A stretch of DNA of 64,000 nt from Roseibium sp. MMSF_3544 (GTDB lineage: Bacteria > Pseudomonadota > Alphaproteobacteria > Rhizobiales > Stappiaceae). The position numbers and the translations under genes are program-made. Below are positions 1 through 8,401 of this stretch, piece after piece (position 1 is the first letter of the stretch; each line of letters starts with the position of its first letter). Where the stretch lies: positions 372,001 to 436,000 of the forward strand of contig NZ_JASHKA010000001.1 in assembly GCF_030732845.1 (NCBI RefSeq), in the 5' to 3' direction. The notes under the pieces were generated by a model. The model saw only the letters and a list, made by a program, of their open reading frames with translations. It was not told the origin of the DNA and searched no databases.

Positions 1-85
1 GATTGATTAGGATTTGCTGAATCGTGACGTTTGTACTCGTGCGCAATTGATTCGTTTATGGGTGTTCGACCCCAAAGACGCGGCC

Positions 86-110
86 AAAGAAAAGGCTCCC
101 GCCGGGAGCC
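86..110 (-). terminator. Rho-independent terminator of the flgI-flgJ-flgN-like operon
   Basis: A perfect 7-bp stem (GGCTCCC/GGGAGCC, 94-110) with a 3-nt loop is followed on the minus strand by TTTTCTTT (93-86). It lies about 45 nt beyond the stop of the last gene of the minus-strand operon, as expected for an intrinsic terminator. Confidence 0.8.
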
Positions 111-153
111 TTGATCGAAGACCAATCGGTTGGCACGCTTCCAAGCGTGAGTT

Positions 154-648
154 CTAAAGCGCCTGGTTTACCGCGATGCCGCGCGCTGATTGCGGTCCTG
201 AAGGAGCTGCGCCGTCCCGGCCGTAGGTGGTTGGTGCGGTCGCGTTCTTTGCACCTGCAGCCTTTGCAACTGTCGCCACCAGGTTGTTGGCAACATCGCG
301 CGCGGTCGACAGGACGGCGAGATTGATCCTCAGTACCGGCTGGAATTCACTATGTTGCCGACGCAAGGCCTGTGTTGCGGACGGCGAGAGGTTGCCGAGT
401 GCGACCGCGTGTTCCTTTGCCGCCATCATGCCGCGCGTATACTCGTGGATGAGGCGCGCCTTGTCCGGCTGAAGTTCTCCGGCTTCCGCTAGTTTGCCGG
501 CGCGCACGAGATCGGTCTCCATCTCTATGACAGACAGCAGCGCTTCCATGGTGCTCGACAGGGCGGAGCAGAAGTTGTCTGCGTCTTGTGGGCTTCCAGG
601 CCGGTCAAGTGAGAACGGAAAGGTGTTTGCGTTAGGCTGTGCAGTCAT
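154..648 (-). CDS. FlgN-like flagellar protein (FlbY-position gene)
   Basis: 164-residue, mainly helical soluble protein with no signal peptide. It is the last gene of the flgI-flgJ operon; its ATG overlaps the flgJ stop (ATGA at 645-648), implying translational coupling. Size, the heptad-rich middle (residues about 20-130) and position fit FlgN-type chaperones, which hold hook-filament junction proteins before export. In Caulobacter the gene in this position is called flbY (from memory). The Ala/Gly/Pro-rich last 30 residues look disordered. No catalytic motif is visible, so the call rests on size, predicted helices and synteny. Confidence 0.6.
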   Translation of the reverse strand: MTAQPNANTFPFSLDRPGSPQDADNFCSALSSTMEALLSVIEMETDLVRAGKLAEAGELQPDKARLIHEYTRGMMAAKEHAVALGNLSPSATQALRRQHSEFQPVLRINLAVLSTARDVANNLVATVAKAAGAKNATAPTTYGRDGAAPSGPQSARGIAVNQAL

Positions 649-956
649 CTGGCCCCCTCCTGCAACGCCAGCAGTTCGCGCTCGACACTGTCGGCGAGCC
701 CGATACCACCGGATTCGGATATTGAACGTGCGTATTCATCGATCAGAAAGCTCTGCCAGGTGTCCGAACCTTCGCCGCCACCCCAAGTGCCGCCTTCGTT
801 CAGTCCTGTGAACATGTTCTGAAGCATGGTGTTGAGAAAAACCGCCTCAAATTCCTCGGCAGCTTCGCGTACCGCGCTCTTGCTGCTGGTATCGACACCG
901 CGGATTGAATCGAGCGGGTTCGGCTGGCTTGTCATTGGCGCGGCGGATTGCAGCAT
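645..956 (-). CDS. flgJ: FlgJ N-terminal-type rod-binding protein (CheL-like)
   Basis: 103-residue protein matching only the rod-binding N-terminal domain of FlgJ. The hallmark stretch AAEEFEAVFLNTMLQNMF (residues about 32-49) and a C-terminal GIGLADSVERELL helix are visible. The muramidase domain of enterobacterial FlgJ is absent, as is usual in Alphaproteobacteria, where a separate lytic enzyme opens the wall. I chose ATG at 956, which overlaps the flgI stop as TGATG; a GTG one codon earlier is the alternative. It acts in the periplasm as a rod-assembly scaffold, and is encoded between flgI and the FlgN-like gene. Confidence 0.85.
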   Translation of the reverse strand: MLQSAAPMTSQPNPLDSIRGVDTSSKSAVREAAEEFEAVFLNTMLQNMFTGLNEGGTWGGGEGSDTWQSFLIDEYARSISESGGIGLADSVERELLALQEGAR

Positions 957-2104
957 CACAGCACCTCGATTTCGGCCTGCAATGCGCCTGCGGCCTTGAT
1001 TGCCTGAAGAATGGAGATCATGTCGCGCGGTCCGATGCCGAGCGCGTTGAGCCCGTCCACAAGCTGCTTGAGCGTGATTGTCTCAGGAACGATTGCCAGT
1101 TTGGTACCTTCCTCGTCCACACCAACTTCTGAACGGGGAACCACGACGGTCTGACCGTTGTCGGAGAATGGCAGCGGCTGGGAAACCTGCGGCGATTCAG
1201 CGATCGTCACGGTCAGGTTGCCCTGGGCGACTGCGACCATTGAAACCTTGACGTCCTGGCCCATCACGATGATGCCGGAGTTCTCGTCAATGACGATGCG
1301 TGCCGCCAGATCCGGTTCAACAATCAGCTGCTCGATATCCGTCAGGAGGTCGACGATATTGCCGTCATATTGCTGTGGCAGATCCAGGCGCACGGTGGCG
1401 GGGTCCAGCGGTTCTGCCGTCGGCAAGCCAATCAATTCATTGATTGAGAGTGCAACACGGCGTGCAGTCGTCAGATCGGGATTGCGAAGTGCCAGCCGAA
1501 GCGTCGTGAGGGAGGCCAGTTGGAAATCGAGTTCCCTTTCAACCAGGCCACCATTGGCAATACGGCCGGCCGTTGGAACGCCGCGCACGACCGAGGCAGC
1601 ATCGGCTTGTGCCGAAAATCCGCCAATGGCAACGGAGCCTTGGGCGATCGCATAGACTTCTCCGTCGGCACCGACGAGCGGCGTGACCAGCAATGTTCCG
1701 CCTTGTAGCGACTCCGCGTCGCCCAACGCACTGACATTGACATCGATGCGGGTGCCCTGTGTCGCAAAGGGCGGGAGATTTGCGGTCACCATGACGGCTG
1801 CAACGGTGTTTGTGTTTAGCGCGATGTTCCGGGTGTTGACGCCCAGACGTTCCAGCATGGCCTGCAGGCTTTGCTGGGTGAACGGCGTGTTGTTGAGCGA
1901 GTCGCCCGTGCCGCTCAGGCCTACCACAAGCCCGTAGCCGATGAGCTGGTTTTCGCGGATGCCTTCAAAGTCTGCAATGTCCTTAATGCGGGAGGCGGCC
2001 TGCGCTGATGTCAGAGTAACAGCTACTCCGACAAGCATGAGCGCTGCAGTCCGCAGCAGCCCGGCCAACAAAGACGATATTTTCCCACCCAGATGTCGCA
2101 TCAC
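956..2104 (-). CDS. flgI: Flagellar P-ring protein FlgI
   Basis: 382 residues, the normal FlgI length. An N-terminal signal peptide (hydrophobic core about 10-35, ending SAQAA) precedes the conserved start of the mature protein, RIKDIADFEGIRENQLIGYGLVVGL, visible in part at residues about 39-63; the C-terminus has the typical GIGPRDMISILQAIKAAGAL pattern. FlgI forms the periplasmic P-ring around the rod, chaperoned by FlgA. It is first in a three-gene minus-strand operon with overlapping stop/start codons. A sigma-54-type promoter lies about 65 nt upstream, and fliX is divergent. Confidence 0.97.
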   Translation of the reverse strand: MMRHLGGKISSLLAGLLRTAALMLVGVAVTLTSAQAASRIKDIADFEGIRENQLIGYGLVVGLSGTGDSLNNTPFTQQSLQAMLERLGVNTRNIALNTNTVAAVMVTANLPPFATQGTRIDVNVSALGDAESLQGGTLLVTPLVGADGEVYAIAQGSVAIGGFSAQADAASVVRGVPTAGRIANGGLVERELDFQLASLTTLRLALRNPDLTTARRVALSINELIGLPTAEPLDPATVRLDLPQQYDGNIVDLLTDIEQLIVEPDLAARIVIDENSGIIVMGQDVKVSMVAVAQGNLTVTIAESPQVSQPLPFSDNGQTVVVPRSEVGVDEEGTKLAIVPETITLKQLVDGLNALGIGPRDMISILQAIKAAGALQAEIEVL

Positions 2105-2166
2105 TCATTCGGCCCCGTTTTCAGTCCCGGTTCCATCACCGGTTCACCTGAATTCCAGTTGCGTTA

Positions 2167-2182
2167 TGCGAGAGCTGTGCCA
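2167..2182 (-). promoter_or_regulatory. Sigma-54 (RpoN) promoter for flgI operon
   Basis: On the minus strand it reads TGGCACAGCTCTCGCA, matching TGGCACR-N4-TTGCW with one mismatch in the -12 box and exact GG-N10-GC spacing. The predicted start is near 2156, about 50 nt before the flgI ATG. Late basal-body operons in Caulobacter-type systems are sigma-54 dependent. Confidence 0.7.
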
Positions 2183-2304
2183 CATTGCGGGCAACGCGGC
2201 ACATTTCGGCCAAAACGCCCGTTTTCTGCGGAAAATATTGGTAGAATTGGCAGCGGTGCCACTCAGACTTGTCGAATTTGGTTAATGAAGTCTTTTTCGG
2301 GACC

Positions 2305-2317
2305 GGCAAATATTGCC
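2305..2317. promoter_or_regulatory. FlbD/ftr-like enhancer palindrome, copy 1
   Basis: GGCAAATATTGCC, a perfect 5-bp inverted repeat with a 3-nt centre. It lies about 155 bp upstream of the predicted flgI start, a normal enhancer distance. The same GGCAA-N3-TTGCC pattern recurs at 9312 and 20993, in both cases between flagellar operons. It resembles the FlbD-bound ftr element of Caulobacter as I remember it. Confidence 0.55.
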
Positions 2318-2425
2318 TCCCTGGCAAGGACTCAATTACCCTTCCCGGCAGAATCTGACAGGCAACGGGACAGTTCCGACAAAGTCTCCGGCAGATATCG
2401 CGATAAGCGGGACTGGAAGCAGATC

Positions 2426-2845
2426 ATGCGCATCACAGGCAACAAACCCATCACCGGGGTCCAGGGGAAGAGTGCAAGACGACAGGCCTCTTCAGGAACG
2501 GATCAGTTCACGCCGGACCTTGGAAACGATGCTCCGCAGTCGGCCCAGACGGCGGGCGGCACGGCGATTCAGGGAATGGACGCACTGCTGGCCCTGCAGG
2601 AAGTTGACGAGCGTGCTGCGCGCCGCTCCAGAGCGGCAAGACACGGCCATTCTCTGCTGGATTCGCTGGAAACCGTGCGTGCCGATCTGCTCGCAGGGGT
2701 GATTTCGGAGGATCGTCTCGAGGCGCTTGCGAGCCAGGTTGCGAACAGGCAGAGCAGCGGTGATGAGCAGATCGATTCGGTTCTCGATGAGATCGAATTG
2801 CGAGTCAAAGTTGAGCTCGCAAAGCTCGGCCGTTTCGCCGAATGA
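2426..2845 (+). CDS. fliX: Flagellar assembly regulator FliX
   Basis: 139 residues from ATG 2426, starting MRITGNKPITGVQGKSARR, a typical FliX opening; upstream in-frame sequence is not family-like, so I rejected longer starts. The C-terminal half (residues about 48-139) is the conserved helical region, with ALLALQEVDERAARRSRA and a final DEIELRVKVELAKL helix. In Caulobacter FliX links early basal-body assembly to activation of FlbD, the enhancer-binding activator of sigma-54 flagellar promoters. It is divergent from flgI, the same arrangement as in Caulobacter. FlbD is not in this window, but its presumed sites are. Confidence 0.88.
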   Translation: MRITGNKPITGVQGKSARRQASSGTDQFTPDLGNDAPQSAQTAGGTAIQGMDALLALQEVDERAARRSRAARHGHSLLDSLETVRADLLAGVISEDRLEALASQVANRQSSGDEQIDSVLDEIELRVKVELAKLGRFAE

Positions 2846-2949
2846 TGATGGTAACAATCGGGTCACATTTGCAGCGATACTGCTCAAAAGTCATGCAACG
2901 GTTTGAAAGATATAACATTTCTTTAATGATATTTTTCGGAAATGAACCG

Positions 2950-2978
2950 TTGTCCGCTGAGATAACCGGCTATATATT
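2950..2978 (+). promoter_or_regulatory. Candidate sigma-70-type promoter of dksA
   Basis: TTGTCC (2950-2955), a 17-nt spacer, then TATATT (2973-2978). Predicted transcription would begin near 2985, leaving a leader of about 25 nt with a GGAG-type ribosome site before ATG 3011. Confidence 0.5.
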
Positions 2979-3010
2979 GCGCCCGGCCAAACGGTAATCC
3001 GGAGCTATCG

Positions 3011-3427
3011 ATGACGGTTGAAATTGAGTCTGAATATCGACCCTCGGACAACGAGCCGTTCATGAACGACAGGCAGCGTGAGTATTTTCGGAATAAGCTG
3101 CTTGCATGGAAAGACGAGATCCTGAAAGAGAGCAAGGAGACGCTTGCCAACCTTCAGGAAGAAAGCCAGAACCATCCCGACTTTGCCGACCGTGCGTCGT
3201 CTGAGACAGACCGCTCAATCGAGCTGCGTGCACGGGACCGCCAGCGCAAACTGATTTCAAAGATCGATGATGCTTTGGAACGTATTGCAGACGGCAGTTA
3301 CGGTTATTGCGAGGAGACCGGCGAGCCGATCTCCCTGCGGCGCCTTGAAGCCCGTCCGATCGCGACATTGTCGATCGAGGCTCAGGAAGCCCATGAGCGT
3401 CGGGAAAAAGTGTATCGCGACGACTGA
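3011..3427 (+). CDS. dksA: RNA polymerase-binding transcription factor DksA
   Basis: 138 residues. The coiled-coil region (about 20-95) carries the tip motif D57-F-A-D60-R-A, matching the functional DxxDxA of DksA that reaches into the RNA polymerase secondary channel. The C-terminal globule (GYCEETGEPISLRRLEARP) keeps only Cys100 of the four zinc-binding cysteines; low-cysteine DksA forms are known in Alphaproteobacteria and can act without zinc. DksA works with ppGpp on stringent-response promoters. It is a single gene with its own promoter and a strong terminator. Its place inside a flagellar locus may matter, because DksA influences flagellar expression in other bacteria. Confidence 0.95.
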   Translation: MTVEIESEYRPSDNEPFMNDRQREYFRNKLLAWKDEILKESKETLANLQEESQNHPDFADRASSETDRSIELRARDRQRKLISKIDDALERIADGSYGYCEETGEPISLRRLEARPIATLSIEAQEAHERREKVYRDD

Positions 3428-3476
3428 TTTCCAGGAAACGGCCGGCTTGTCTGAACCAGGCAAGTTCGAGCAACTT

Positions 3477-3506
3477 AAAAGCCTTCCCTCCCGGGAAGGC
3501 TTTTTT
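3477..3506. terminator. Rho-independent terminator, dksA/cpdB convergent pair
   Basis: 8-bp GC-rich stem GCCTTCCC/GGGAAGGC (3481-3500) with a TCCC loop, flanked by AAAA on the left and TTTTTT (3501-3506) on the right. It can end both dksA (+) and, less strongly, the converging phosphoesterase gene (-). Confidence 0.92.
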
Positions 3507-3520
3507 CTTGGGTCCGTACC

Positions 3521-5503
3521 CTAGAGCGAGATCCGGTACTGCGCGAACCCGTCGGCTCCATCGCCAGCCGGTTCTATGCGAACACCTTCCACGGAAGCAG
3601 CGTGCTTTGCACCGCCCGGTCCGGTTTCAAACAGAACCGTTGTGTCCGGTATCGGGCGGAAATTCCAGTTGGCGTCGGCGGACGGATTGATTGTGCCCTG
3701 TTCGACGATGTAGCGCACCAGAACATCCCGGTTCGTGTCAGGACCGACAAAAACCACGACGTCGTCGGTAATGCCCGGGAAATTTCCACCGCCGCCCGCG
3801 CGGTAGTTGTTGGTGGCAACGATGAAGGACTGATCAAGCTTCAGCGGCTCGCCATTGAACTCCAGCTTGACGATCCTGGTGGCGTCCGGATTGATCAGCT
3901 CGCCGTTCGGGTCGTATTTCGAGGGCTGGGTGAGGTCGATCTCGTAAGTAATGCCGTCGATGACATCGAAGTTGTAGCTTGGGAAGTCCGGGTTGATCAG
4001 CGGCTGATCGGCCTGGCCTGGTTCAACTTGCTGGAAGATTCCGGCGGAGCGCTCCAGCCATTCCTTGACAGTGCTGCCCTTGATGGCAACGGCTCGGACA
4101 GTGTTCGGATATAGGTAGAGATCCGCGACATTCTTGATCGCGACATCGCCAATGGGAACGTCAGTGTAGTATTCCGGCCCGCCGCGTCCGCCCGCCTTGA
4201 ACGGAGCTGCTGCCGACAGGATCGGCAAACCGTCCCACTCGGTGCCCTTGAGCATCTGCTCGATATACCAGGTCTGTGCCTGTGAAACGATCTGGACACT
4301 GGGATCGTCCGCAACGAGGGCGAAATAGGAATGAAGCGGAGCGGAGGTCTTGCCGACCGGCCTGCGGACGTAGGCAAGGGTTGCCTCGTGATCTTCCTTG
4401 ACCGCGTCGAGAACGTCTTGCTGACTATCGACCAGCGGCGTCACCGTCCGGCCTTCCTTCTCGTAGATCGGCCGTGCTTCAGTCATGAAGTTGGCGACGC
4501 GCCAACCGTTGCCGTCACGCTCAACCATCAGGTCGATGACGCCGAGATGTGACCCCCAGAAGCCGCCCATTGCGGCAGGTTTACCGAAAAGAGTGCCTTT
4601 TTCGCTATCGACGCCAGGTAGTCCCTCATAGGCTGGGCCGGGGAATACCAGATGGTGGTGGCCGGTAAAGACTGCGTCGATGCCATCAATGCCCGCCAGG
4701 TGCAGCGAAGCGTTCTCCATGCCTTCCGCATAGTCGTTGGCATCGATGCCGGAGTGGGAGAGGGCAATGACAAGATCACACCCCTGTTCCCGCATTTCGG
4801 GGACAAATGCCTTCGCGGCAGACACGATATCGCGCGCATTCGCGCTGCCTTCCAAGTGACGGCGGTCCCAGTTCATGATCTGCGGCGGTACAAAACCAAT
4901 AAAGCCGATCTTGATCGGATGGGTGTTGCCGGCGCCGTCCGTGACGTCCTTTTCCAGGATCACGTAGGGTTTCATGAACAAGGCGTCTTCGCGGGCGTTT
5001 GCAGCAAGAGCCGTGCCCTTGACCAGGTTCGCGCAAACGACGGGGAAGTTGGCGCCGGACAGCACCTTCATCATGAAGTCGAGGCCGTAGTTGAATTCGT
5101 GGTTGCCAAGTGCCGCAGCGTCGAAGCCGAGTACATTCATGCCCTTGATCACCGGATGCATGTCGCCTTCGCGCATGCCGCGCTCATAGGCCACAAAGTC
5201 GCCCATCGGGTTGCCCTGAAGAAAGTCACCATTGTCGACAAGGAAGGAATTGGTGGCTTCATCGCGTATCTGGCGGATCAGTGTCGCCGTCCGCGCAAGG
5301 CCTGCCGTGTCGACCGGGCGGTCACCGTAATAATCGTATGGAAACACATGTACGTGGAGGTCCGTGGTCTCCATGAGGCGAATATGGGCGGTCCCTTCCT
5401 TCGCGAGCGCTGAATAGGGGTGCAGTGCCGTCACAAATCCGGTGGCGGCAGCGCCCATCAAAAGGCTGCGCCTTGACAGGGATACTTTGTTGAGACTCGA
5501 CAT
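3521..5503 (-). CDS. cpdB: Tat-exported 2',3'-cyclic-nucleotide 2'-phosphodiesterase / 3'-nucleotidase (CpdB-like)
   Basis: 660 residues, CpdB length. A twin-arginine signal (LSRRSLLMGAAATGF, Arg11-Arg12) predicts export folded to the periplasm. The calcineurin-like metallophosphatase motifs are in order: D48-x-H50, DNGD (90-93), GNHEF (133-137), ALSHSGID and GHHHLVF near 275. The C-terminal nucleotidase domain follows, with a YRAGGGGNFPG substrate loop. It hydrolyses 2',3'-cyclic nucleotides and 3'-nucleotides for phosphate and nucleoside scavenging. It is monocistronic, converges on dksA and splits the flagellar genes. The CpdB call over 5'-nucleotidase rests on overall resemblance. Confidence 0.9.
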   Translation of the reverse strand: MSSLNKVSLSRRSLLMGAAATGFVTALHPYSALAKEGTAHIRLMETTDLHVHVFPYDYYGDRPVDTAGLARTATLIRQIRDEATNSFLVDNGDFLQGNPMGDFVAYERGMREGDMHPVIKGMNVLGFDAAALGNHEFNYGLDFMMKVLSGANFPVVCANLVKGTALAANAREDALFMKPYVILEKDVTDGAGNTHPIKIGFIGFVPPQIMNWDRRHLEGSANARDIVSAAKAFVPEMREQGCDLVIALSHSGIDANDYAEGMENASLHLAGIDGIDAVFTGHHHLVFPGPAYEGLPGVDSEKGTLFGKPAAMGGFWGSHLGVIDLMVERDGNGWRVANFMTEARPIYEKEGRTVTPLVDSQQDVLDAVKEDHEATLAYVRRPVGKTSAPLHSYFALVADDPSVQIVSQAQTWYIEQMLKGTEWDGLPILSAAAPFKAGGRGGPEYYTDVPIGDVAIKNVADLYLYPNTVRAVAIKGSTVKEWLERSAGIFQQVEPGQADQPLINPDFPSYNFDVIDGITYEIDLTQPSKYDPNGELINPDATRIVKLEFNGEPLKLDQSFIVATNNYRAGGGGNFPGITDDVVVFVGPDTNRDVLVRYIVEQGTINPSADANWNFRPIPDTTVLFETGPGGAKHAASVEGVRIEPAGDGADGFAQYRISL

Positions 5504-5848
5504 GAATACGCTCCTGTTCAGAGGAAGGGCAGTAAGAGAGTGGGGCAGGCGTGGCCGGAAGACAGTGCCGTTGACGTTAGCTTAAGGCACTTAACTGCCC
5601 TACGCTGCCGTAATTACACTCCTGTGACGAACTGGAAGTCTGATCCCTGTTTCTGTCAAGCAAAAGGCGAGATCGTTTCGGCGTTTTCGCGCCATACCCG
5701 AAATCGGGTGGGAGCAGACGTTCGACCGTAAAGGAGAACGGGCACGGCACTCGGGGAGCGAGATACCGTGCCCGTCGTCAACCGCAGCGGACAAGCTTCT
5801 AGAACACTTTGCCGCTGCGGCCGGGGGCTGATGCCGGAAAAAGGCGCG
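5504..5848. other. Intergenic region between cpdB and flgH
   Basis: 345 nt with no supported gene. The cpdB promoter should lie in its left part on the minus strand; GCTTAAGGCACTTAAC near 5580 has two TTAA half-sites but the wrong spacing for a CtrA box. An imperfect hairpin lies at 5738-5775. Confidence 0.5.
5738..5775 (-). terminator. Long hairpin downstream of flgH, possible terminator
   Basis: 10-bp arms ACGGGCACGG/CCGTGCCCGT (5738-5747 and 5766-5775) enclose a second 4-bp CTCG/CGAG stem. It lies 73 nt past the flgH stop, ending the flgF-G-A-H operon, but the minus strand has only a weak T-rich tail, so it may instead stabilise the mRNA 3' end. Confidence 0.45.
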
Positions 5849-6598
5849 TCAGAACGGCAGCAGAATGTCGAGCACCTGGTTGCCGACGCGCGGCTGTTGC
5901 ACCGTGGTGATCTGGCCGCGGCCGCCATAGCCGATGCGCGCTTCGGCGATCTGTTCACTGGCGATGCGGTTGTTGGCTGTAATGTCCTCAGGCCGGACGA
6001 TACCGGCGACGATCAGTTCGCGGACCTCGAAGTTCACACGAACTTCCTGCCTGCCTTCAATGACAAGATTTCCGTTCGGCAGGACCTGGGTAACGACGGC
6101 CGCAATGGAGGTCTGAATTGCCTCCTCCCGGTCGACGCTGCCGGATCCCTGGAAGGACGAGCTGCTGTTGACATTGCCAAGATTGCTTGCGGCCATGTCG
6201 GCAGGCAGGAAGATCGTGTCAATCGCAGTTCCGAGCGCGCCTCCGACACCGGCGCCGTTGGCCTCTGTGCGGCTGCGCTCTGTCGCGTTATCGATTTCCG
6301 CTTCGTCGTCGATCGTCACCACGACCGTCAAGATGTCACCGACCTGGCTGGCGCGCTGGTCCTTGAAGAAAGCCCGGCTGCCAGACTGCCAGAGCGAGTT
6401 GGCGTTGTAATGCACCTGCTGGGGCTCGGGCATCGGCATCTGAACAGGACGATACCCGGGCGTTGTCGTTGGATCCTGGATCGCATTGAGGGCCGGTTGC
6501 TTGCCAACCTGTGCGAGCTGGTCAGCCGTGCTGCAGCCAGCGGCGAGCGCTGCCAAAGCGATGCTTGCCAAAAGGTGTCTGGGAAGAGAAGTCAGCAT
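5849..6598 (-). CDS. flgH: Flagellar L-ring lipoprotein FlgH
   Basis: 249 residues. A lipoprotein signal ends LAALAAGC, giving Cys22 as the lipidated residue, as expected for an outer-membrane L-ring. Family features include SLWQSGSRAFFKDQRASQVGDILTV (seen in part, about 68-92) and the C-terminal GNLVIEGRQEVRVNFEVREL and VRPEDI blocks. FlgH forms the outer-membrane bushing of the flagellar rod. It is the last gene of flgF-flgG-flgA-flgH; its start overlaps the flgA stop as TGATG. Confidence 0.97.
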   Translation of the reverse strand: MLTSLPRHLLASIALAALAAGCSTADQLAQVGKQPALNAIQDPTTTPGYRPVQMPMPEPQQVHYNANSLWQSGSRAFFKDQRASQVGDILTVVVTIDDEAEIDNATERSRTEANGAGVGGALGTAIDTIFLPADMAASNLGNVNSSSSFQGSGSVDREEAIQTSIAAVVTQVLPNGNLVIEGRQEVRVNFEVRELIVAGIVRPEDITANNRIASEQIAEARIGYGGRGQITTVQQPRVGNQVLDILLPF

Positions 6599-7581
6599 CA
6601 GTTTGTCTCGCTGTTCAGGCTAGCAACAACAGGATTGGCGGTTTGAACGCGGACCTGGCCGCGGGAGTTCACGATGGCCGGAACAACACGCCGGGACTGG
6701 AGGTTCATGACGTCGATGACATCACCCTTGGCGCCGTCATCGAGCGCCTTGGCACGCGATGTGAGTTTCATGCCGGGCATGTTGAACGTCACCGTGACCT
6801 TGTCGCCGCGTCCGACCAGCACGGGGCGCTGGAAGTTTCTCTTGGAGAGCGGCGCGTTGGCGCGAATATTGGTGCGCGCTTCCTTTCCCGTGATCATGCC
6901 GGGGTCGATTACCGCACCGGCCGGAGCCTTGGAGCGAGCAAGCCGCATCACTGTCAGATCCTCGATCCTGACAACGTCGCCCCGGCGCAGCGGTTGGGCG
7001 AGCGTTACGATTTCGACCATTTCCTGTGCCGTTCCGGAAAGTGTGAGCCGTTCCGTCCCGAGTTCGACCGCAACGGTGGTCTGGATGACGAAATGACCAC
7101 TTGTTGCTGCCCAGTCGATCCGGTCGAAACGAAGCGGATCCTTGACTTTCGGGTCAGCGAGGATGCGCTCCGGCGCCTGAATGAGCCTGACGTCGAGACT
7201 GTCCGGATCTATTCCCGCATTGCGTTCGGCAAGGGCGTTGCGCACGAGATTGGTGAGCTGCTCGCGTTCAATCTTTGTTGCCCCTCTGTGAACAACCACG
7301 GTCCGAAGGCCGTCCGTGCCTGCTGCCGTCAAGCCTGCTGCACGGGCCCGTTCTGCGACCTGCGCAGCGGCAACATTTCCTGATGTGCCCATGTCAGGTG
7401 AGCGGAACAGCGGCTTGGAGGCATAAATACCGGCGTTCGAATAAAAGTCCCCGACGGTCACGATTTCCGAGAGCGTCATGATCTGCGACCTGAGGACCGG
7501 TGGGTTTTCCGCGTACGCCTTGACGCAGGCGAAACACATGAGCAGCAAACCGGCTGTGGCTTTCAAAAGCTGTGTCATCAT
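6598..7581 (-). CDS. flgA: Flagellar P-ring assembly chaperone FlgA
   Basis: 327 residues with a signal peptide (core about 5-22, cleavage near AYA). The C-terminal SAF/ChapFlgA domain (about 190-320) contains QPLRRGDVVRIEDLTVMRL and GKEARTNIRANAPLSKRNFQRP, then the VRGDKVTVTFNMPGMKLTSRAKAL-like end. FlgA is a periplasmic chaperone that lets FlgI form the P-ring. The long N-terminal half is common in Alphaproteobacteria. It sits between flgG (15-nt gap) and flgH (1-nt overlap), so rod, chaperone and L-ring are co-expressed. Confidence 0.93.
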   Translation of the reverse strand: MMTQLLKATAGLLLMCFACVKAYAENPPVLRSQIMTLSEIVTVGDFYSNAGIYASKPLFRSPDMGTSGNVAAAQVAERARAAGLTAAGTDGLRTVVVHRGATKIEREQLTNLVRNALAERNAGIDPDSLDVRLIQAPERILADPKVKDPLRFDRIDWAATSGHFVIQTTVAVELGTERLTLSGTAQEMVEIVTLAQPLRRGDVVRIEDLTVMRLARSKAPAGAVIDPGMITGKEARTNIRANAPLSKRNFQRPVLVGRGDKVTVTFNMPGMKLTSRAKALDDGAKGDVIDVMNLQSRRVVPAIVNSRGQVRVQTANPVVASLNSETN

Positions 7582-7596
7582 CTCAAGCCCCCAGTC

Positions 7597-8379
7597 TTAG
7601 CGAAGGTTCGTGGTTGTGGAGTACATCTCATCGGCGGCCTGGATGATCTGCGAATTCATTTCATATGCGCGCTGGGCGGCAATCAGGTCTGAAATCTCGG
7701 TCACCGCGTCCACGTTAGACATCTCCAGGAAGTACTGCTGCAGGCTGCCGAAGCCGTTGTCGTTCGGATTGCCGGTTTCGGCGGCTCCGCTGGCGTCCGT
7801 TTCGAGAAACAGGTTGTCGCCGATGGCTTCAAGACCGGCCTTGTTGACGAAACGCGCAAGTTGGATCTGTCCAAGCTGCTGGGTTGTTCCGGTATCGTCG
7901 ACGCCCTGAACCGATCCATCGTTGGAGATGGTCAGGTCCTGGATGTTCTCCGGAATGGTAATGCCCGGGTTGACCGTATAACCGTCCACGGTAACGAGCT
8001 GGCCGTCGGCGTCGCGCTCGAACGAACCGTCTCTCGTATAGCCGGTCGTCCCGTCGGGAAGATCGATCTGGAAAAAACCTTCACCGCGGACAGCAATATC
8101 AAGCGCGTCGTCGGTCTGTTCCAGCGAGCCCTGAGACATGATCCTTGCGGTCGAGGCGAGTTTCACGCCCGAGCCGACCTGAACCCCTGTCGGCACGATC
8201 GTGCCGGCATCCGATGTTTCCGTGCCCATCCTGCGCAGGTTCTGATAGAGCAGGTCCTGGAAATCCGCCCGCTGCTTTTTGAAACCCGTCGTTCGCATGT
8301 TTGCGACATTGTTCGAGATGACCTCGACGTTCTGTTCCTGCGCCTTCATGCCGGTTGCGGCGATCTGGAGTGCTTTCAT
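7597..8379 (-). CDS. flgG: Flagellar distal rod protein FlgG
   Basis: 260 residues, normal FlgG length. The N-terminus has the rod/hook motif ALQIAATGMKAQEQNVEVIS-NNVANMRTTGFKK, the centre VRGEGFFQIDLPDGTTGYTRDG, and the C-terminus the NVDAVTEISDLIAAQRAYEMNS helix; both ends form the coiled coil common to axial proteins. FlgG builds the distal rod. It is exported by the type III apparatus with no cleaved signal. The gene lies 22 nt after flgF. Confidence 0.98.
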   Translation of the reverse strand: MKALQIAATGMKAQEQNVEVISNNVANMRTTGFKKQRADFQDLLYQNLRRMGTETSDAGTIVPTGVQVGSGVKLASTARIMSQGSLEQTDDALDIAVRGEGFFQIDLPDGTTGYTRDGSFERDADGQLVTVDGYTVNPGITIPENIQDLTISNDGSVQGVDDTGTTQQLGQIQLARFVNKAGLEAIGDNLFLETDASGAAETGNPNDNGFGSLQQYFLEMSNVDAVTEISDLIAAQRAYEMNSQIIQAADEMYSTTTNLR

Positions 8380-8401
8380 GGTCTTATGTCCCTAGAACCG
8401 A

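Larger units (their letters stand above)
2105..2425. other. Divergent flgI/fliX intergenic region
   Basis: 321 nt without a convincing gene. It carries a minus-strand sigma-54-type promoter for flgI (2167-2182) and a GGCAA-N3-TTGCC palindrome (2305-2317). I see no clear plus-strand promoter for fliX. An open frame continues upstream of the fliX ATG but has no family-like sequence. Confidence 0.6.

Noticed and set aside
5575..5600. Possible CtrA box near cpdB (TTAAGGCACTTAAC)
   Set aside because: The two half-sites are 5 bases apart rather than 7, and cpdB is not an expected target.
5768..6646. Open frame of 292 codons opposite flgH
   Set aside because: flgH is unmistakable on the minus strand; the opposite frame has no recognisable domain.
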